A stretch of 64,000 nt of DNA. Origin: CAVXEH01 sp963805645 (GTDB taxonomy: Bacteria; Chloroflexota; Limnocylindria; QHBO01). The position numbers and the translations under genes are program-made. Where the stretch lies: NCBI GenBank assembly GCA_963805645.1, contig CAWDVA010000004.1, positions 62,001 through 126,000 on the forward strand. The letters run 5' to 3'. The notes below the pieces were generated by a model. It was not told where the DNA came from and searched no databases. It saw only the letters and a program-made list of their open reading frames with translations. Shown piece after piece: positions 8,244 to 16,588 of the stretch (the stretch's first letter is position 1; the number at the start of each line of letters is the position of its first letter).

Positions 8244-9116
8244 ATGAGCATCGAACGCGTCTTCATCATCGGCGCGGGGCTGATGGGCCACGGGATCGCC
8301 CAGGTCAGCGCCGCGGCCGGCAAGTCGGTCACCCTCTCGGACCGCACCGGCGAGCTGGCCGAGAAGGGCAAGCATCGGATCGCGGGGAACCTGGGTCGAC
8401 AGGTCGCCAAGGGGAAGCTGGACCAGGCGGCCGCGGACGAGATCCTGGCCCGCATCGCCACCACCGCGGGGCCGGCGCAGGCGAAGGGGCACGACATCGT
8501 CATCGAGGCCGTCTTCGAGGACGAGCCGCTCAAGCGGGAAACCTGGAAGGCGCTGACCGAGGCTGCAGACCCCGGCACCATCTTCGCCAGCAACACGAGC
8601 AGCATCAGCATCACCGGCCTGGCGACGGTGACGGACCGCCCGGCGCAGTTCATCGGCCTGCACTTCTTCAGCCCCGTGCCGGTCATGAAGCTGATCGAGA
8701 TCATCCGCGGCCTGGAGACCGATGACGCCACCTACGCGGCCTGCCGCACCTTCGCGGAGGAGCTTGGCAAGACGGTCATCGAGTCGAAGGACATGCCCGG
8801 CTTCCTGGTCAACCGCATGCTCGGCCCGTTCATCAACGAGGCGGTCTTTGCCCTGATGGAGTCCACCGGCACGGCCGAGGACATCGACACCGGGGCCAAG
8901 CTCGGCCTCAACCACCCCATGGGACCCCTGGAGCTGAGCGACTTCATCGGCAACGACGTGATGCTGGGCGTCATGGACGTCCTGTACCGCGGGTTCGGCG
9001 ACCCCAAGTTCCGCGCGGCGCCGCTCCTGCGCCAGATGGTCACCGCCGGGCACCTGGGCCGGAAGACCGGGCGTGGCTTCTACCGCTACGACGAGAGCGG
9101 GAACAAGGTCGGCTGA
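8244..9116 (+). CDS. 3-hydroxyacyl-CoA dehydrogenase (HBD type)
   Basis: 290 residues, the size of stand-alone 3-hydroxybutyryl-CoA dehydrogenases. The Rossmann motif I-I-G-A-G-L-M-G-H-G-I-A-Q near the N-terminus binds NAD(P). The catalytic region G-L-H-F-F-S-P-V-P-V-M-K-L and the C-terminal N-R-M-L-G-P-F-I-N-E and N-H-P-M-G-P-L-E-L-S-D motifs match the family. It oxidises 3-hydroxyacyl-CoA to 3-ketoacyl-CoA in beta-oxidation, or works in reverse in butyryl-CoA or PHB metabolism. Its stop overlaps the start of the acyl-CoA dehydrogenase gene (ATGA-type), so the two are translationally coupled. Confidence 0.94.
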   Translation: MSIERVFIIGAGLMGHGIAQVSAAAGKSVTLSDRTGELAEKGKHRIAGNLGRQVAKGKLDQAAADEILARIATTAGPAQAKGHDIVIEAVFEDEPLKRETWKALTEAADPGTIFASNTSSISITGLATVTDRPAQFIGLHFFSPVPVMKLIEIIRGLETDDATYAACRTFAEELGKTVIESKDMPGFLVNRMLGPFINEAVFALMESTGTAEDIDTGAKLGLNHPMGPLELSDFIGNDVMLGVMDVLYRGFGDPKFRAAPLLRQMVTAGHLGRKTGRGFYRYDESGNKVG

Positions 9117-10297
9117 TGGCCACCGTCGCCCCGGCGCGCCCGGACCCGTTCGCCCTCACTGAGGAGGAGCGCCAGGTCCGCGACACCGTGCGCGACTTCG
9201 CCCAGCGCGAGCTGGCGCCCACGGTCGCCCAGCGCGACGAGGAGGAGCGCTTCGATCGGTCCCTCTTCCGCGGAATGGCGGAGCTGGGACTGGCCGGCCT
9301 TCCCTATCCGGAGGAGTACGGCGGGGCCGGGATGGGAACCTTCCCATGGGTCCTCGCCTGCGAGGAGATCGGCGCAGCCGACATGGGCATGGCGGTCAGC
9401 CTCTCGGTCCACGTCCTGGCCCAGCTGCCCATCCTCTCCTTCGGGAGCGACGAGCAGAAGGCGCGTCTCCTGCCGCCGATGACCGCCGGCGAGCACCTGG
9501 GCGCGTTCGCCCTCACTGAGCCGGGCGCCGGATCCGATGCGGCCGCGCTCGCCCTGCGCGCGGAGCGCACCGACGAGGGGTATGCCCTCACCGGCACCAA
9601 GATCTGGATCACGAACGGCCACGAGTCGGAGGTCACCGTGGTCTTCGCAACGGTCGATCGCGCGCGCGGACGCGAGGGCATCACCGCGTTCGTCGTGGAG
9701 CGGCCGACGCCGGGCTTCGCGGTGGCGGGGCACGAGCGGAAGATGGGAATTCGTGACTCGGTCTCGGCCGAGCTCGTGTTCGACGGGGCGGTGGTGCCTG
9801 TCGCGAACCGGCTGGGCGCGGAGGGGGACGGGCTCAAGGTGGCGCTCTCATCGCTGGGCGCCGGCCGGATCAGCATCGCTGCCATCTGCGTGGGCGTGGC
9901 GCGCGCCGCCCTGGAGCATGCCGGTCGCTATGCGCTGCAGCGGACCCAGTTCGGCAGACCCATCGCCGACCAGGAAATGATCCAGGCCATGCTGGCGGAC
10001 GCCGCCACGAAGGTCGAGGCGGCGCGCCTGCTGACCTGGCGCGCGGCGCGGCTGCGGGACGCCGGCCAGCCCATCAACGCGGCGAGCAGCATGGCCAAGA
10101 TGTATGCCTCGGACGTCGCGATGGAGGTGACAACGGACGCCGTGCAGGTTTACGGTGGCGCCGGGTACAGCCGGGACAATCCGGTCGAGCGCCTCATGCG
10201 CGATGCCAAGGGGGCGCAGATCTACGAGGGCACCAACCAGATCCATCGGCTCATCGTGGCGCAGCACCTGCTCGACGGGCTGCGCCGCAGCGGATGA
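9116..10297 (+). CDS. Acyl-CoA dehydrogenase
   Basis: 393-residue FAD flavoprotein of the short/medium-chain acyl-CoA dehydrogenase fold. Visible motifs: A-L-T-E-P-G-A-G-S-D-A (FAD/substrate loop), T-K-I-W-I-T-N-G, R-K-M-G-I-R-D-S, R-T-Q-F-G-R-P-I and the C-terminal Y-E-G-T-N-Q-I-H-R-L-I, whose Glu is the usual catalytic base. It introduces the trans-2 double bond into acyl-CoA and passes electrons to ETF. It overlaps the preceding dehydrogenase by one base and sits in the acyl-CoA block. Chain-length preference cannot be read. Confidence 0.95.
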   Translation: MATVAPARPDPFALTEEERQVRDTVRDFAQRELAPTVAQRDEEERFDRSLFRGMAELGLAGLPYPEEYGGAGMGTFPWVLACEEIGAADMGMAVSLSVHVLAQLPILSFGSDEQKARLLPPMTAGEHLGAFALTEPGAGSDAAALALRAERTDEGYALTGTKIWITNGHESEVTVVFATVDRARGREGITAFVVERPTPGFAVAGHERKMGIRDSVSAELVFDGAVVPVANRLGAEGDGLKVALSSLGAGRISIAAICVGVARAALEHAGRYALQRTQFGRPIADQEMIQAMLADAATKVEAARLLTWRAARLRDAGQPINAASSMAKMYASDVAMEVTTDAVQVYGGAGYSRDNPVERLMRDAKGAQIYEGTNQIHRLIVAQHLLDGLRRSG

Positions 10298-10372
10298 GCC
10301 CCAGCGGACCTCCGGGACCCCCCGTCAGCCCAGCTTCGAGACGGTGACCCGGATGCGAGGGAGGCCACACGC

Positions 10373-12307
10373 ATGACCACCGCGACCGCGCCACGAGTTC
10401 GGACCGGGGCCATCAGCCGCGGCGACCAGCTCTCCATCGCGCCGGAGCTGAACGCCGACAGCCTCGTCGACCTCGTGCACCGCACGACCCAACGCCACGG
10501 AGGCAAGGAGGCGCTTCGCTGGAAGCTGCCGCGGACGCGCCGCCAGGCCGGCGGCGAGGCCGACACGGACGACGAGGTCGTGTGGCGTTCGATCACCTAC
10601 GAGGAGCTGTGGACCTGGATCACGCAGGTGGCCATGGGACTTCGCCACCTGGGCCTGGGGGCAGGTGACCGGATCTGCATCATGAGCCGGACGCGTCCAG
10701 CGTGGCTCACAGCCGACCTGGCGTCCCTGTCGATCGGTGGTGTCAGCTGTCCCATCTACCCGTCGGTCGAGCCCGGCCAGGCGGCGTACGTGATCAACAA
10801 CGTCAAGGCCCGCGCGATCTTCGTGGAGAACGCGCAGCAGGCCGCCAAGATCGTCGCCGTGCGGGATCAGTGCCCGACCCTTGAGCACATGATCGTGATC
10901 GACGACCGCGGCAAGGTCCCGGCGGAGGCGATCACCTTCGACACGATCTTCGACCTGTCCACCGCGACCCCCGATGAGCTGGCGGACTGGGAAGCCGGCT
11001 GGCGCTCCCTGGATAGACAGACGGTGGCGACCATCGTCCACACCTCGGGGACGACGGCCAACCCGAAGGGCGTGATCCTGACCCACGGCAACATCCTTCA
11101 CAACTTCGAGTCGGGCATCCAGGCGGTGGACTTCAACGAGCACGACCTCTTCCTGTCCTTCCTGCCCCTCAGCCACATGACGGAGCGGGCCGCGGGGCAG
11201 GTGGTGCCGCTGGGGCAAGGGTGCGCCATCGCGTACGCGGAGCCGGCCATCGAGCGCCTCCCGGCGAACATGGTCGAGACCCGACCCACCGTCATGGTCG
11301 CCGTGCCGCGCCTCTACGAGCGCCTGTACGCTCGCGTGACCTCCACCGTGGAGGCCGGTCCGGCGCTCCGCCAGCGGATCTTCGCCTGGGCCCTGGGTCT
11401 CGGGCGCGCCAAGTACGAGAACCACCTCGCCGGACGCACGGATTCGCCGTGGCTCGCCGCGCAGCTCAAGCTCGCCGACCGGCTCGTCTTCCATCACATC
11501 AAGGAGCGCACCGGCGGCCGGGTCCGCTACTTCGTCTCCGGCGGCGCCCCGCTCTCCCGGGAGGTCGGCGAATTCTTCTATGCCATGGGAATGCTGATCC
11601 TCGAGGGCTACGGCCTGACCGAGACCGCGCCGCTGCTGACGCTCAACACCCCCGGCGACTTCAAGTTCGGCACGGTGGGCCGCCCGGTGGCCGGCACCGA
11701 GGTGATGATCGATCCGGACACCGGCGAGATCCTCGCGCGCGGGCCGCAGATCATGCAGGGCTACCTCGACCAGCCGGAGGAGACCGCCCGGGTGATCGAC
11801 GACGACGGCTGGTTCCACACCGGCGACATCGGCGAGATCGACGAGACCGGCCGCCTACGGATCACGGACCGTCTCAAGAACCTCATCGTGCTCGCCAACG
11901 GGAAGAACGTCGCCCCGGCGCCGATGGAGATCGCGCTCCTCACGAGCAAGTACATCTCCCAGGTCCTGATCCTGGGAGACAACCAGCCGTACACCGGGGC
12001 GCTGATCGTTCCCGACTTCGACGAGCTGGGCCACTGGGCGGCCACCAACGGCCTGGCGGAGATGCCGCCGGAGCAGCTGGTCGAGGAGCGCAGCGTCGGC
12101 AGGCTCATCGACGGCGAGGCGAAGCGGCTGCTGGACGGCTTCGCCGTCTTCGAGCGCCCGCGGCGCGTGGCGCTGCTGCCCCGTCTCCTCACCGAGGAGG
12201 ACGGCGAGCTCACGCCGTCCCTCAAGATCAAGGCCCGGGTCGTGAAGGAGCGCTGGGCGGCCAAGATCGACTACCTGTTCGACAAGGGCGGCGTGGCCGC
12301 GGACTAG
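10373..12307 (+). CDS. Long-chain acyl-CoA synthetase (AMP-binding)
   Basis: 644-residue ANL-superfamily ligase. The P-loop-like signature H-T-S-G-T-T-A-N-P-K-G-V-I (about residues 222-234), the A5-type G-Y-G-L-T-E-T-A-P and the W-F-H-T-G-D-I-G / D-R-L-K-N-L-I-V-L motifs are all present. Length and the F-L-S-F-L-P-L-S-H-M-T-E-R segment fit the FadD/FAA1 long-chain class. It activates fatty acids to acyl-CoA through an acyl-AMP intermediate. A purine-rich GAGGGAGG lies about 10 nt before the ATG. It feeds the dehydrogenases upstream and the thiolase downstream. Confidence 0.94.
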   Translation: MTTATAPRVRTGAISRGDQLSIAPELNADSLVDLVHRTTQRHGGKEALRWKLPRTRRQAGGEADTDDEVVWRSITYEELWTWITQVAMGLRHLGLGAGDRICIMSRTRPAWLTADLASLSIGGVSCPIYPSVEPGQAAYVINNVKARAIFVENAQQAAKIVAVRDQCPTLEHMIVIDDRGKVPAEAITFDTIFDLSTATPDELADWEAGWRSLDRQTVATIVHTSGTTANPKGVILTHGNILHNFESGIQAVDFNEHDLFLSFLPLSHMTERAAGQVVPLGQGCAIAYAEPAIERLPANMVETRPTVMVAVPRLYERLYARVTSTVEAGPALRQRIFAWALGLGRAKYENHLAGRTDSPWLAAQLKLADRLVFHHIKERTGGRVRYFVSGGAPLSREVGEFFYAMGMLILEGYGLTETAPLLTLNTPGDFKFGTVGRPVAGTEVMIDPDTGEILARGPQIMQGYLDQPEETARVIDDDGWFHTGDIGEIDETGRLRITDRLKNLIVLANGKNVAPAPMEIALLTSKYISQVLILGDNQPYTGALIVPDFDELGHWAATNGLAEMPPEQLVEERSVGRLIDGEAKRLLDGFAVFERPRRVALLPRLLTEEDGELTPSLKIKARVVKERWAAKIDYLFDKGGVAAD

Positions 12308-12409
12308 TCGTCCCGGCGCCCTGCCGCCGCCGCACCAGCGGTGCCGGTGGTATCGCCTGCCGGGCGTTGCAATCCCCCCTGCGCGCGCGTGGCGTCCGCA
12401 GGCCCGGAG

Positions 12410-12415
12410 TACCAT
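12410..12415 (+). promoter_or_regulatory. -10 box of thiolase gene (leaderless type)
   Basis: TACCAT ends 6 nt before the ATG at 12422 and no Shine-Dalgarno is present, so the transcript should start at or next to the ATG. Confidence 0.45.
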
Positions 12416-12421
12416 GCCGGC

Positions 12422-13603
12422 ATGAGCGACGTGTACATCCTTTCCGCCGTCCGCACGCCCATCGGCAGGTTCGGCGGCGGCCTCTCCACCACCCCGGCCA
12501 CGAAGCTTGGCTCCATCGCCATCCGGGCCGCCGTCGAGCGCGCCGGCATTGCCCCGGAGCACGTTGACGAGGTGCTCATGGGCCAGGTCCTGCAGGCCGG
12601 GGCCGGCCAGGCGCCGGCGCGCCAGGCCGCGCTGGGCGGGGGCCTCCCCGACGGTGTCGGTGCCACGACCATCAACAAGGTCTGCGGGTCGGGGCTCAAG
12701 GCGGTGATGATCGGCGCCTCGGCGATTCGCGCGGGAGACGCCGACCTGATCGTCGCGGGCGGCATGGAGAACATGAACCTGGGCCCCTACCTGCTGCCGC
12801 AGGCACGGACCGGGTACCGCCTCGGCGACGGGAAGGTGGTTGACGCGACGGTGCACGACGGGCTGTGGTGTGCCATCTGTGACGTCCACATGGGTATGCA
12901 CGCAGAGCGCGTCGCCGACAAGCACGCGGTCTCGCGCGAGGCCCAGGACGCGTGGGCGCTCCGCTCGCACCAGCGGGCCCTGGCAGCCATCGAGGCGGGG
13001 CGCTTCGCCGACGAGATCGTCCCCGTCGAGGTGCCCGGCAAGAAGGGTCCGACGCTGGTCGACACCGACGAGAACCCGCGCGCCGACACCTCCGCGGAGG
13101 CGCTCGCCCGCCTGCGGCCGGCCTTCAAGCCGGACGGCGGGACGGTGACCGCCGGCAACGCGCCGGGCATCACCGATGGAGCCTCGGCGGTGGTCATCGC
13201 GTCGGAGGCCGCGGTCGAGCGCGAGGGCGCCACGCCCATCGCCCGGATCACCGGCTACGCGCAGGCGGACGTCGCGCCGGAATGGCTCTTCGAGGCACCC
13301 ATCCACGGGGTCCGGCGGCTCCTGGAGAAGACGGGGACCTCGCTGGAGGACTACGACCTGGTCGAGATCAACGAGGCGTTCGCCGCCCAGGTCCTCGCCG
13401 ATGGCAACGAGCTTGGCTTCGACTGGGAGAAGGTGAACGTCAATGGCGGCGCCATCGCGCTGGGCCATCCCATCGGTGCATCCGGCGCCCGCGTCCTGAC
13501 GACCCTGCTCCACGAGCTGCGGCGGCGGGGCGGCGGTCGCGGCCTGGCGACGCTCTGCCTGGGCGGCGGCGGGGCGGTGGCCATGGCCGTGGAGACGGTC
13601 TGA
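12422..13603 (+). CDS. Acetyl-CoA C-acetyltransferase (thiolase)
   Basis: 393-residue thiolase II. Nucleophilic Cys lies in I-N-K-V-C-G-S-G-L-K-A-V (about residue 88), the active-site His in N-G-G-A-I-A-L-G-H-P-I-G-A-S-G-A-R, and the second Cys in C-L-G-G-G-G-A. N-terminal I-L-S-A-V-R-T-P-I-G-R-F is typical and fixes the ATG at 12422. It cleaves acetoacetyl-CoA or longer 3-ketoacyl-CoA in beta-oxidation, or condenses acetyl-CoA in reverse. The TACCAT box 6 nt before the ATG suggests its own leaderless transcript rather than readthrough from the synthetase. Confidence 0.95.
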   Translation: MSDVYILSAVRTPIGRFGGGLSTTPATKLGSIAIRAAVERAGIAPEHVDEVLMGQVLQAGAGQAPARQAALGGGLPDGVGATTINKVCGSGLKAVMIGASAIRAGDADLIVAGGMENMNLGPYLLPQARTGYRLGDGKVVDATVHDGLWCAICDVHMGMHAERVADKHAVSREAQDAWALRSHQRALAAIEAGRFADEIVPVEVPGKKGPTLVDTDENPRADTSAEALARLRPAFKPDGGTVTAGNAPGITDGASAVVIASEAAVEREGATPIARITGYAQADVAPEWLFEAPIHGVRRLLEKTGTSLEDYDLVEINEAFAAQVLADGNELGFDWEKVNVNGGAIALGHPIGASGARVLTTLLHELRRRGGGRGLATLCLGGGGAVAMAVETV

Positions 13604-13678
13604 CAAGACCGCCGCGGCGGGGCCGCTGGTCCCGTCGCTTCGGGCGTTCCGGCCCGCGGGCTCTGCGTCGACCGCCCC

Positions 13679-13684
13679 TATAAT
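13679..13684 (+). promoter_or_regulatory. Consensus -10 box upstream of gdhA
   Basis: Perfect TATAAT in a GC-rich gap, about 90 nt before the gdhA ATG. No good -35 hexamer at 17 bp, so an activator may be needed. The implied 5' UTR is about 83 nt. Confidence 0.5.
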
Positions 13685-13773
13685 CGGCACCGCTTGCGAC
13701 TCAGGCCTGCTCTCGTCTGCCTGATCTGCGAAGGCGCCGGGCCGCGATTCATTGGAGGCACACCGCACACCTT

Positions 13774-15042
13774 ATGGCCAGCGAACAGAAGGTTGCGGAG
13801 GCACCGAACATCTGGGCCGTTGCCCAGCAGCAGTTCGATGCCGCCGCACAGAAGCTGGACCTGGACGACGGTCTTCGCCGCGTCCTCCGGGTCCCGAAGC
13901 GCGAGCTCACCGTCAACTTCCCGGTGACCATGGACGACGGGCATGTCGAGGTCTTCACCGGGTACCGCGTGCAGCACAACGTCTCCCGCGGCCCAGCCAA
14001 GGGCGGCATCCGCTACCACCAGGACGTCACGCTGGACGAGGTCCGCGCCCTGTCGATGTGGATGACCTGGAAGTGCGCGGTCGTCAACATCCCCTACGGC
14101 GGCGGCAAGGGCGGCGTCATCGTCGACCCGAAGAAGCTGTCGATGCGTGAGCTGGAGGGCCTGACCCGGCGGTTCGCCACCGAGATCAGCCCGCTCATCG
14201 GTCCCGACCGGGACATCCCGGCACCGGACGTCAACACCAATTCGCAGACGATGGCCTGGATCATGGACACCTTCTCCATGCACCACGGCTACACCATCTC
14301 CGGCGTGGTGACCGGCAAGCCCATCGCCATCGGCGGCTCGCTCGGCCGCAACGAGGCCACGGCGCGCGGCGCGGTCTACACCCTCCAGCAGGCCAGCAAG
14401 GCCCTGAAGGTGTCGCTCAAGGGTGCTCGCGTCGCCATCCAGGGCTACGGCAATGCCGGCTCAATCGCGGCGACTCTGCTCCATGACGAAGGGTCGATCA
14501 TCGTCGCGGTCAGCGACTCGACCGGCGGGATCCACAACCCCAACGGGCTCGACCCGTCCGCAGTCGGTGCGTGGAAGCGCGAGCACGGCACGGTCGTGGG
14601 CTTCCCCAAGGCGGAGCCGATCAGCAACAGCGCGCTCCTGGAGGTCGACTGCGACATCCTGGTGCCGGCCGCCCTGGAGAACCAGATCACCGCGTCCAAC
14701 GCCCCGCGGATCAAGGCGAAGATCATCGCCGAGGCCGCGAATGGCCCCACCACGCCCGAGGCGGACGACATCCTCTTCGAGCGCGGGATCTTCCTGATCC
14801 CGGACATCCTGTGCAACGCCGGCGGCGTGACCGTCAGCTACTTCGAGTGGGTCCAGGACATGCAGTCCTTCTTCTGGACCGAGGAGCGCATCAACGAATC
14901 GTTGAAGGGGATCATGGATCGCGCGTTCGCCGACGTGTACGACATGAGCAAGCTCCACGAAGTCCACATGCGGACCGCCGCATACATGGTGGCGGTGGCC
15001 CGCGTCGCCGAGGCGACGACTCTTCGGGGCCTGTACCCGTAA
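13774..15042 (+). CDS. gdhA: Glutamate dehydrogenase (Glu/Leu/Phe/Val family)
   Basis: 422-residue dehydrogenase interconverting glutamate and 2-oxoglutarate plus ammonia. Substrate-binding K-G-G-I-R-Y-H, catalytic-region M-T-W-K-C-A-V-V-N-I-P-Y-G-G-G-K-G-G and P-A-P-D-V-N-T-N are intact. The Rossmann motif I-Q-G-Y-G-N-A-G-S-I-A follows at about residue 218. Length fits the hexameric class found in many bacteria. Cofactor preference is not certain. It has its own TATAAT-type promoter region and is followed by a 12-bp GC hairpin, so it is probably monocistronic. Confidence 0.95.
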   Translation: MASEQKVAEAPNIWAVAQQQFDAAAQKLDLDDGLRRVLRVPKRELTVNFPVTMDDGHVEVFTGYRVQHNVSRGPAKGGIRYHQDVTLDEVRALSMWMTWKCAVVNIPYGGGKGGVIVDPKKLSMRELEGLTRRFATEISPLIGPDRDIPAPDVNTNSQTMAWIMDTFSMHHGYTISGVVTGKPIAIGGSLGRNEATARGAVYTLQQASKALKVSLKGARVAIQGYGNAGSIAATLLHDEGSIIVAVSDSTGGIHNPNGLDPSAVGAWKREHGTVVGFPKAEPISNSALLEVDCDILVPAALENQITASNAPRIKAKIIAEAANGPTTPEADDILFERGIFLIPDILCNAGGVTVSYFEWVQDMQSFFWTEERINESLKGIMDRAFADVYDMSKLHEVHMRTAAYMVAVARVAEATTLRGLYP

Positions 15043-15063
15043 ACTCCTCTCGGACGGACCGAT

Positions 15064-15098
15064 GCGAGCGCCGGCTCCTCAGGCCGGCGCTCGCCGCA
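15064..15098 (+). terminator. Hairpin terminator after gdhA
   Basis: GCGAGCGCCGGC (15064-15075) pairs perfectly with GCCGGCGCTCGC (15083-15094) around a 7-nt loop, and a short ATTT follows. Very stable 12-bp stem 20 nt after the gdhA stop, with a weak T-tract. Confidence 0.65.
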
Positions 15099-15154
15099 TT
15101 TCGAGCGCCACGAGCGACGCAGCGCAAAGACCCACGGGTGAGGAGACCGGACCC

Positions 15155-15760
15155 ATGCTCGACCACGAGGAACGCTTCCTGTTCCGCGAGGAGATCCTGA
15201 ACCTCGCCAACGCGCTCGCCGAGCCGGGTCAGCTGGACAACGTGGAGGACCTGCTTGCCGAGGTCACCACCTCGCCGCGCTTCGACTCGGATGTCTTCAC
15301 CCTCGAACGGTCTCTGCAGGTGATGCTCGGCGGCCGCGCCGGGTCGACGCTGGTAGGGCTGCTCACCGTGGATCGCTCGGTCTTCGAGGAGACCGGCGAG
15401 ATGGGAATACCGCCCGAGACGCACGAGCGGCTGGTCTCCTGGCGCGCGCGATTCGGCCTGGCCATCGACAACGCCCTGAACTACCTGAACAACCCCGATG
15501 GCATCCAGGGGCACAACTTCGGGACGCAGCTCCTCCACGCGGAGGGCTCGACCACGCTCCAGGGCCGGCTGACGCTGGTCCGCTACAACAACGAGCCCCA
15601 GTTCTTCATCGCCGACGCGGACATCCTGCTCACCCTCGCGGCGGACCTCCTCGAGCGGCTCGGAGAGCACCTGACCCCGGAGATGGTGGAGCCCGAGCTC
15701 GTGAACCGGCTGCGGGAGGCGGTGGACCTCATCGAGCGGCGGGGCAAGGCCCGCGGCTGA
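15155..15760 (+). CDS. Conserved-looking hypothetical protein
   Basis: 201 residues, mostly helical and acidic by composition, no signal peptide or membrane segment. I do not recognise the family. It opens with L-D-H-E-E-R-F-L-F-R-E-E-I-L, has a central segment L-L-T-V-D-R-S-V-F-E-E and an I-Q-G-H-N-F-G-T-Q-L-L-H-A-E-G-S stretch, and ends with a long amphipathic helix. The ATG at 15155 is chosen because AGGAG lies about 10 nt upstream and an earlier in-frame ATG falls inside the gdhA terminator. It lies between gdhA and the glycosylase-like gene, without clear functional linkage. Confidence 0.6.
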   Translation: MLDHEERFLFREEILNLANALAEPGQLDNVEDLLAEVTTSPRFDSDVFTLERSLQVMLGGRAGSTLVGLLTVDRSVFEETGEMGIPPETHERLVSWRARFGLAIDNALNYLNNPDGIQGHNFGTQLLHAEGSTTLQGRLTLVRYNNEPQFFIADADILLTLAADLLERLGEHLTPEMVEPELVNRLREAVDLIERRGKARG

Positions 15761-15784
15761 TCTCGACCTCGCCGTCGCAGCCGC

Positions 15785-15790
15785 TACCAT
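15785..15790 (+). promoter_or_regulatory. -10 box of HhH-GPD gene (leaderless type)
   Basis: TACCAT ends 6 nt before the ATG at 15797; no Shine-Dalgarno. Confidence 0.45.
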
Positions 15791-15796
15791 GCGCGC

Positions 15797-16384
15797 ATGA
15801 CCGCGACTTCGCCGCGCGCCGCCGAGGCGCTCCCGTTCACCGGTGACCCCGAGGCCGACCGTCTTCTGGCCACCGACCCCTTCGCCCTGCTCGTGGGGTT
15901 TGCGCTTGACCAGCAGGTGAGCGTGCAGAAGGCGTTCTCCGGCCCGGCCGAGCTGCGCCGCCGGATCGGGCATCTTGATCCAGCTCGGATCGCCGCCATG
16001 GATCCCGCGGAGCTCGATCGCGTCTTCCGCGAGCGACCGGCGCTCCATCGCTTTCCCGGCGCCATGGCCACCCGCGTTCGCGCCCTCGCCCAGGCGGTGG
16101 CAGGCGAGTACGGCGGGAACGCCGGACGGATCTGGACGGAGGCGCACGACGGCGCCGAGCTGGAGCAGCGGCTTCTTTCCCTGCCGTCCATCGGCCCCAT
16201 GAAGGCGGCATCGATCATGGCCATCCTGGCCAGGCGGCTGGGCGTGACCCTGCGGGGCCTGGCAGATCGTCTGCCGAGCCACCCCACGCTCGGGGATGTC
16301 GATTCGGCGGAGGCGCTGGCCGCCTACCAGGAGCAGAAGCGGGCCCACAAGGCGGCGATGCGGGCGCGCGGCGAGCGCGTCTAG
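15797..16384 (+). CDS. HhH-GPD base-excision-repair-like protein
   Basis: 195 residues. The N-terminal F-A-L-L-V-G-F-A-L-D-Q-Q-V-S-V-Q-K-A-F (about residues 29-47) and the helix-hairpin-helix L-S-L-P-S-I-G-P-M-K-A-A-S-I-M (about 127-141) match a compact family of uncharacterised HhH-GPD DNA glycosylase relatives. The usual catalytic Asp after the HhH is not evident: the region reads L-P-S-H-P-T-L-G-D-V-D-S, and the D here could only be a candidate. No FeS cluster Cys are present. The predicted role in DNA repair follows from fold only. Transcription probably starts at the ATG (TACCAT box 6 nt upstream). Confidence 0.7.
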   Translation: MTATSPRAAEALPFTGDPEADRLLATDPFALLVGFALDQQVSVQKAFSGPAELRRRIGHLDPARIAAMDPAELDRVFRERPALHRFPGAMATRVRALAQAVAGEYGGNAGRIWTEAHDGAELEQRLLSLPSIGPMKAASIMAILARRLGVTLRGLADRLPSHPTLGDVDSAEALAAYQEQKRAHKAAMRARGERV

Positions 16385-16419
16385 CGGCCCGCGGCGGGCA
16401 CCGTGGCGGGCACAAGGAA

Positions 16420-16450
16420 GGAGGCCGGGCGTGGGCACTCGCCGGCCTCC
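16420..16450. terminator. Bidirectional hairpin between convergent genes
   Basis: GGAGGCCGG (16420-16428) pairs with CCGGCCTCC (16442-16450). It sits between the convergent stops at 16384 and 16589. No T-tract, so termination efficiency is uncertain. The rest of 16385-16588 shows no gene. Confidence 0.5.
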
Positions 16451-16588
16451 TCGGGCGCCGCGGCGGATCCGGTCGCGTGCCGGGACCGCGGTGCCGTGCC
16501 GGATGATAGTGGCTCGGGCCTAGGGGTCACTAGTACTTTTGGTCCTGAAGCGCCGCGTTCCGAGCTCTGACGCCGCCTCTGCGCTGCC

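Noticed and set aside
16500..16560. Possible operator around GGGTCACTAGTACTTTTGGT
   Set aside because: It lies between two convergent genes, is not a clean palindrome and has no gene to regulate nearby.
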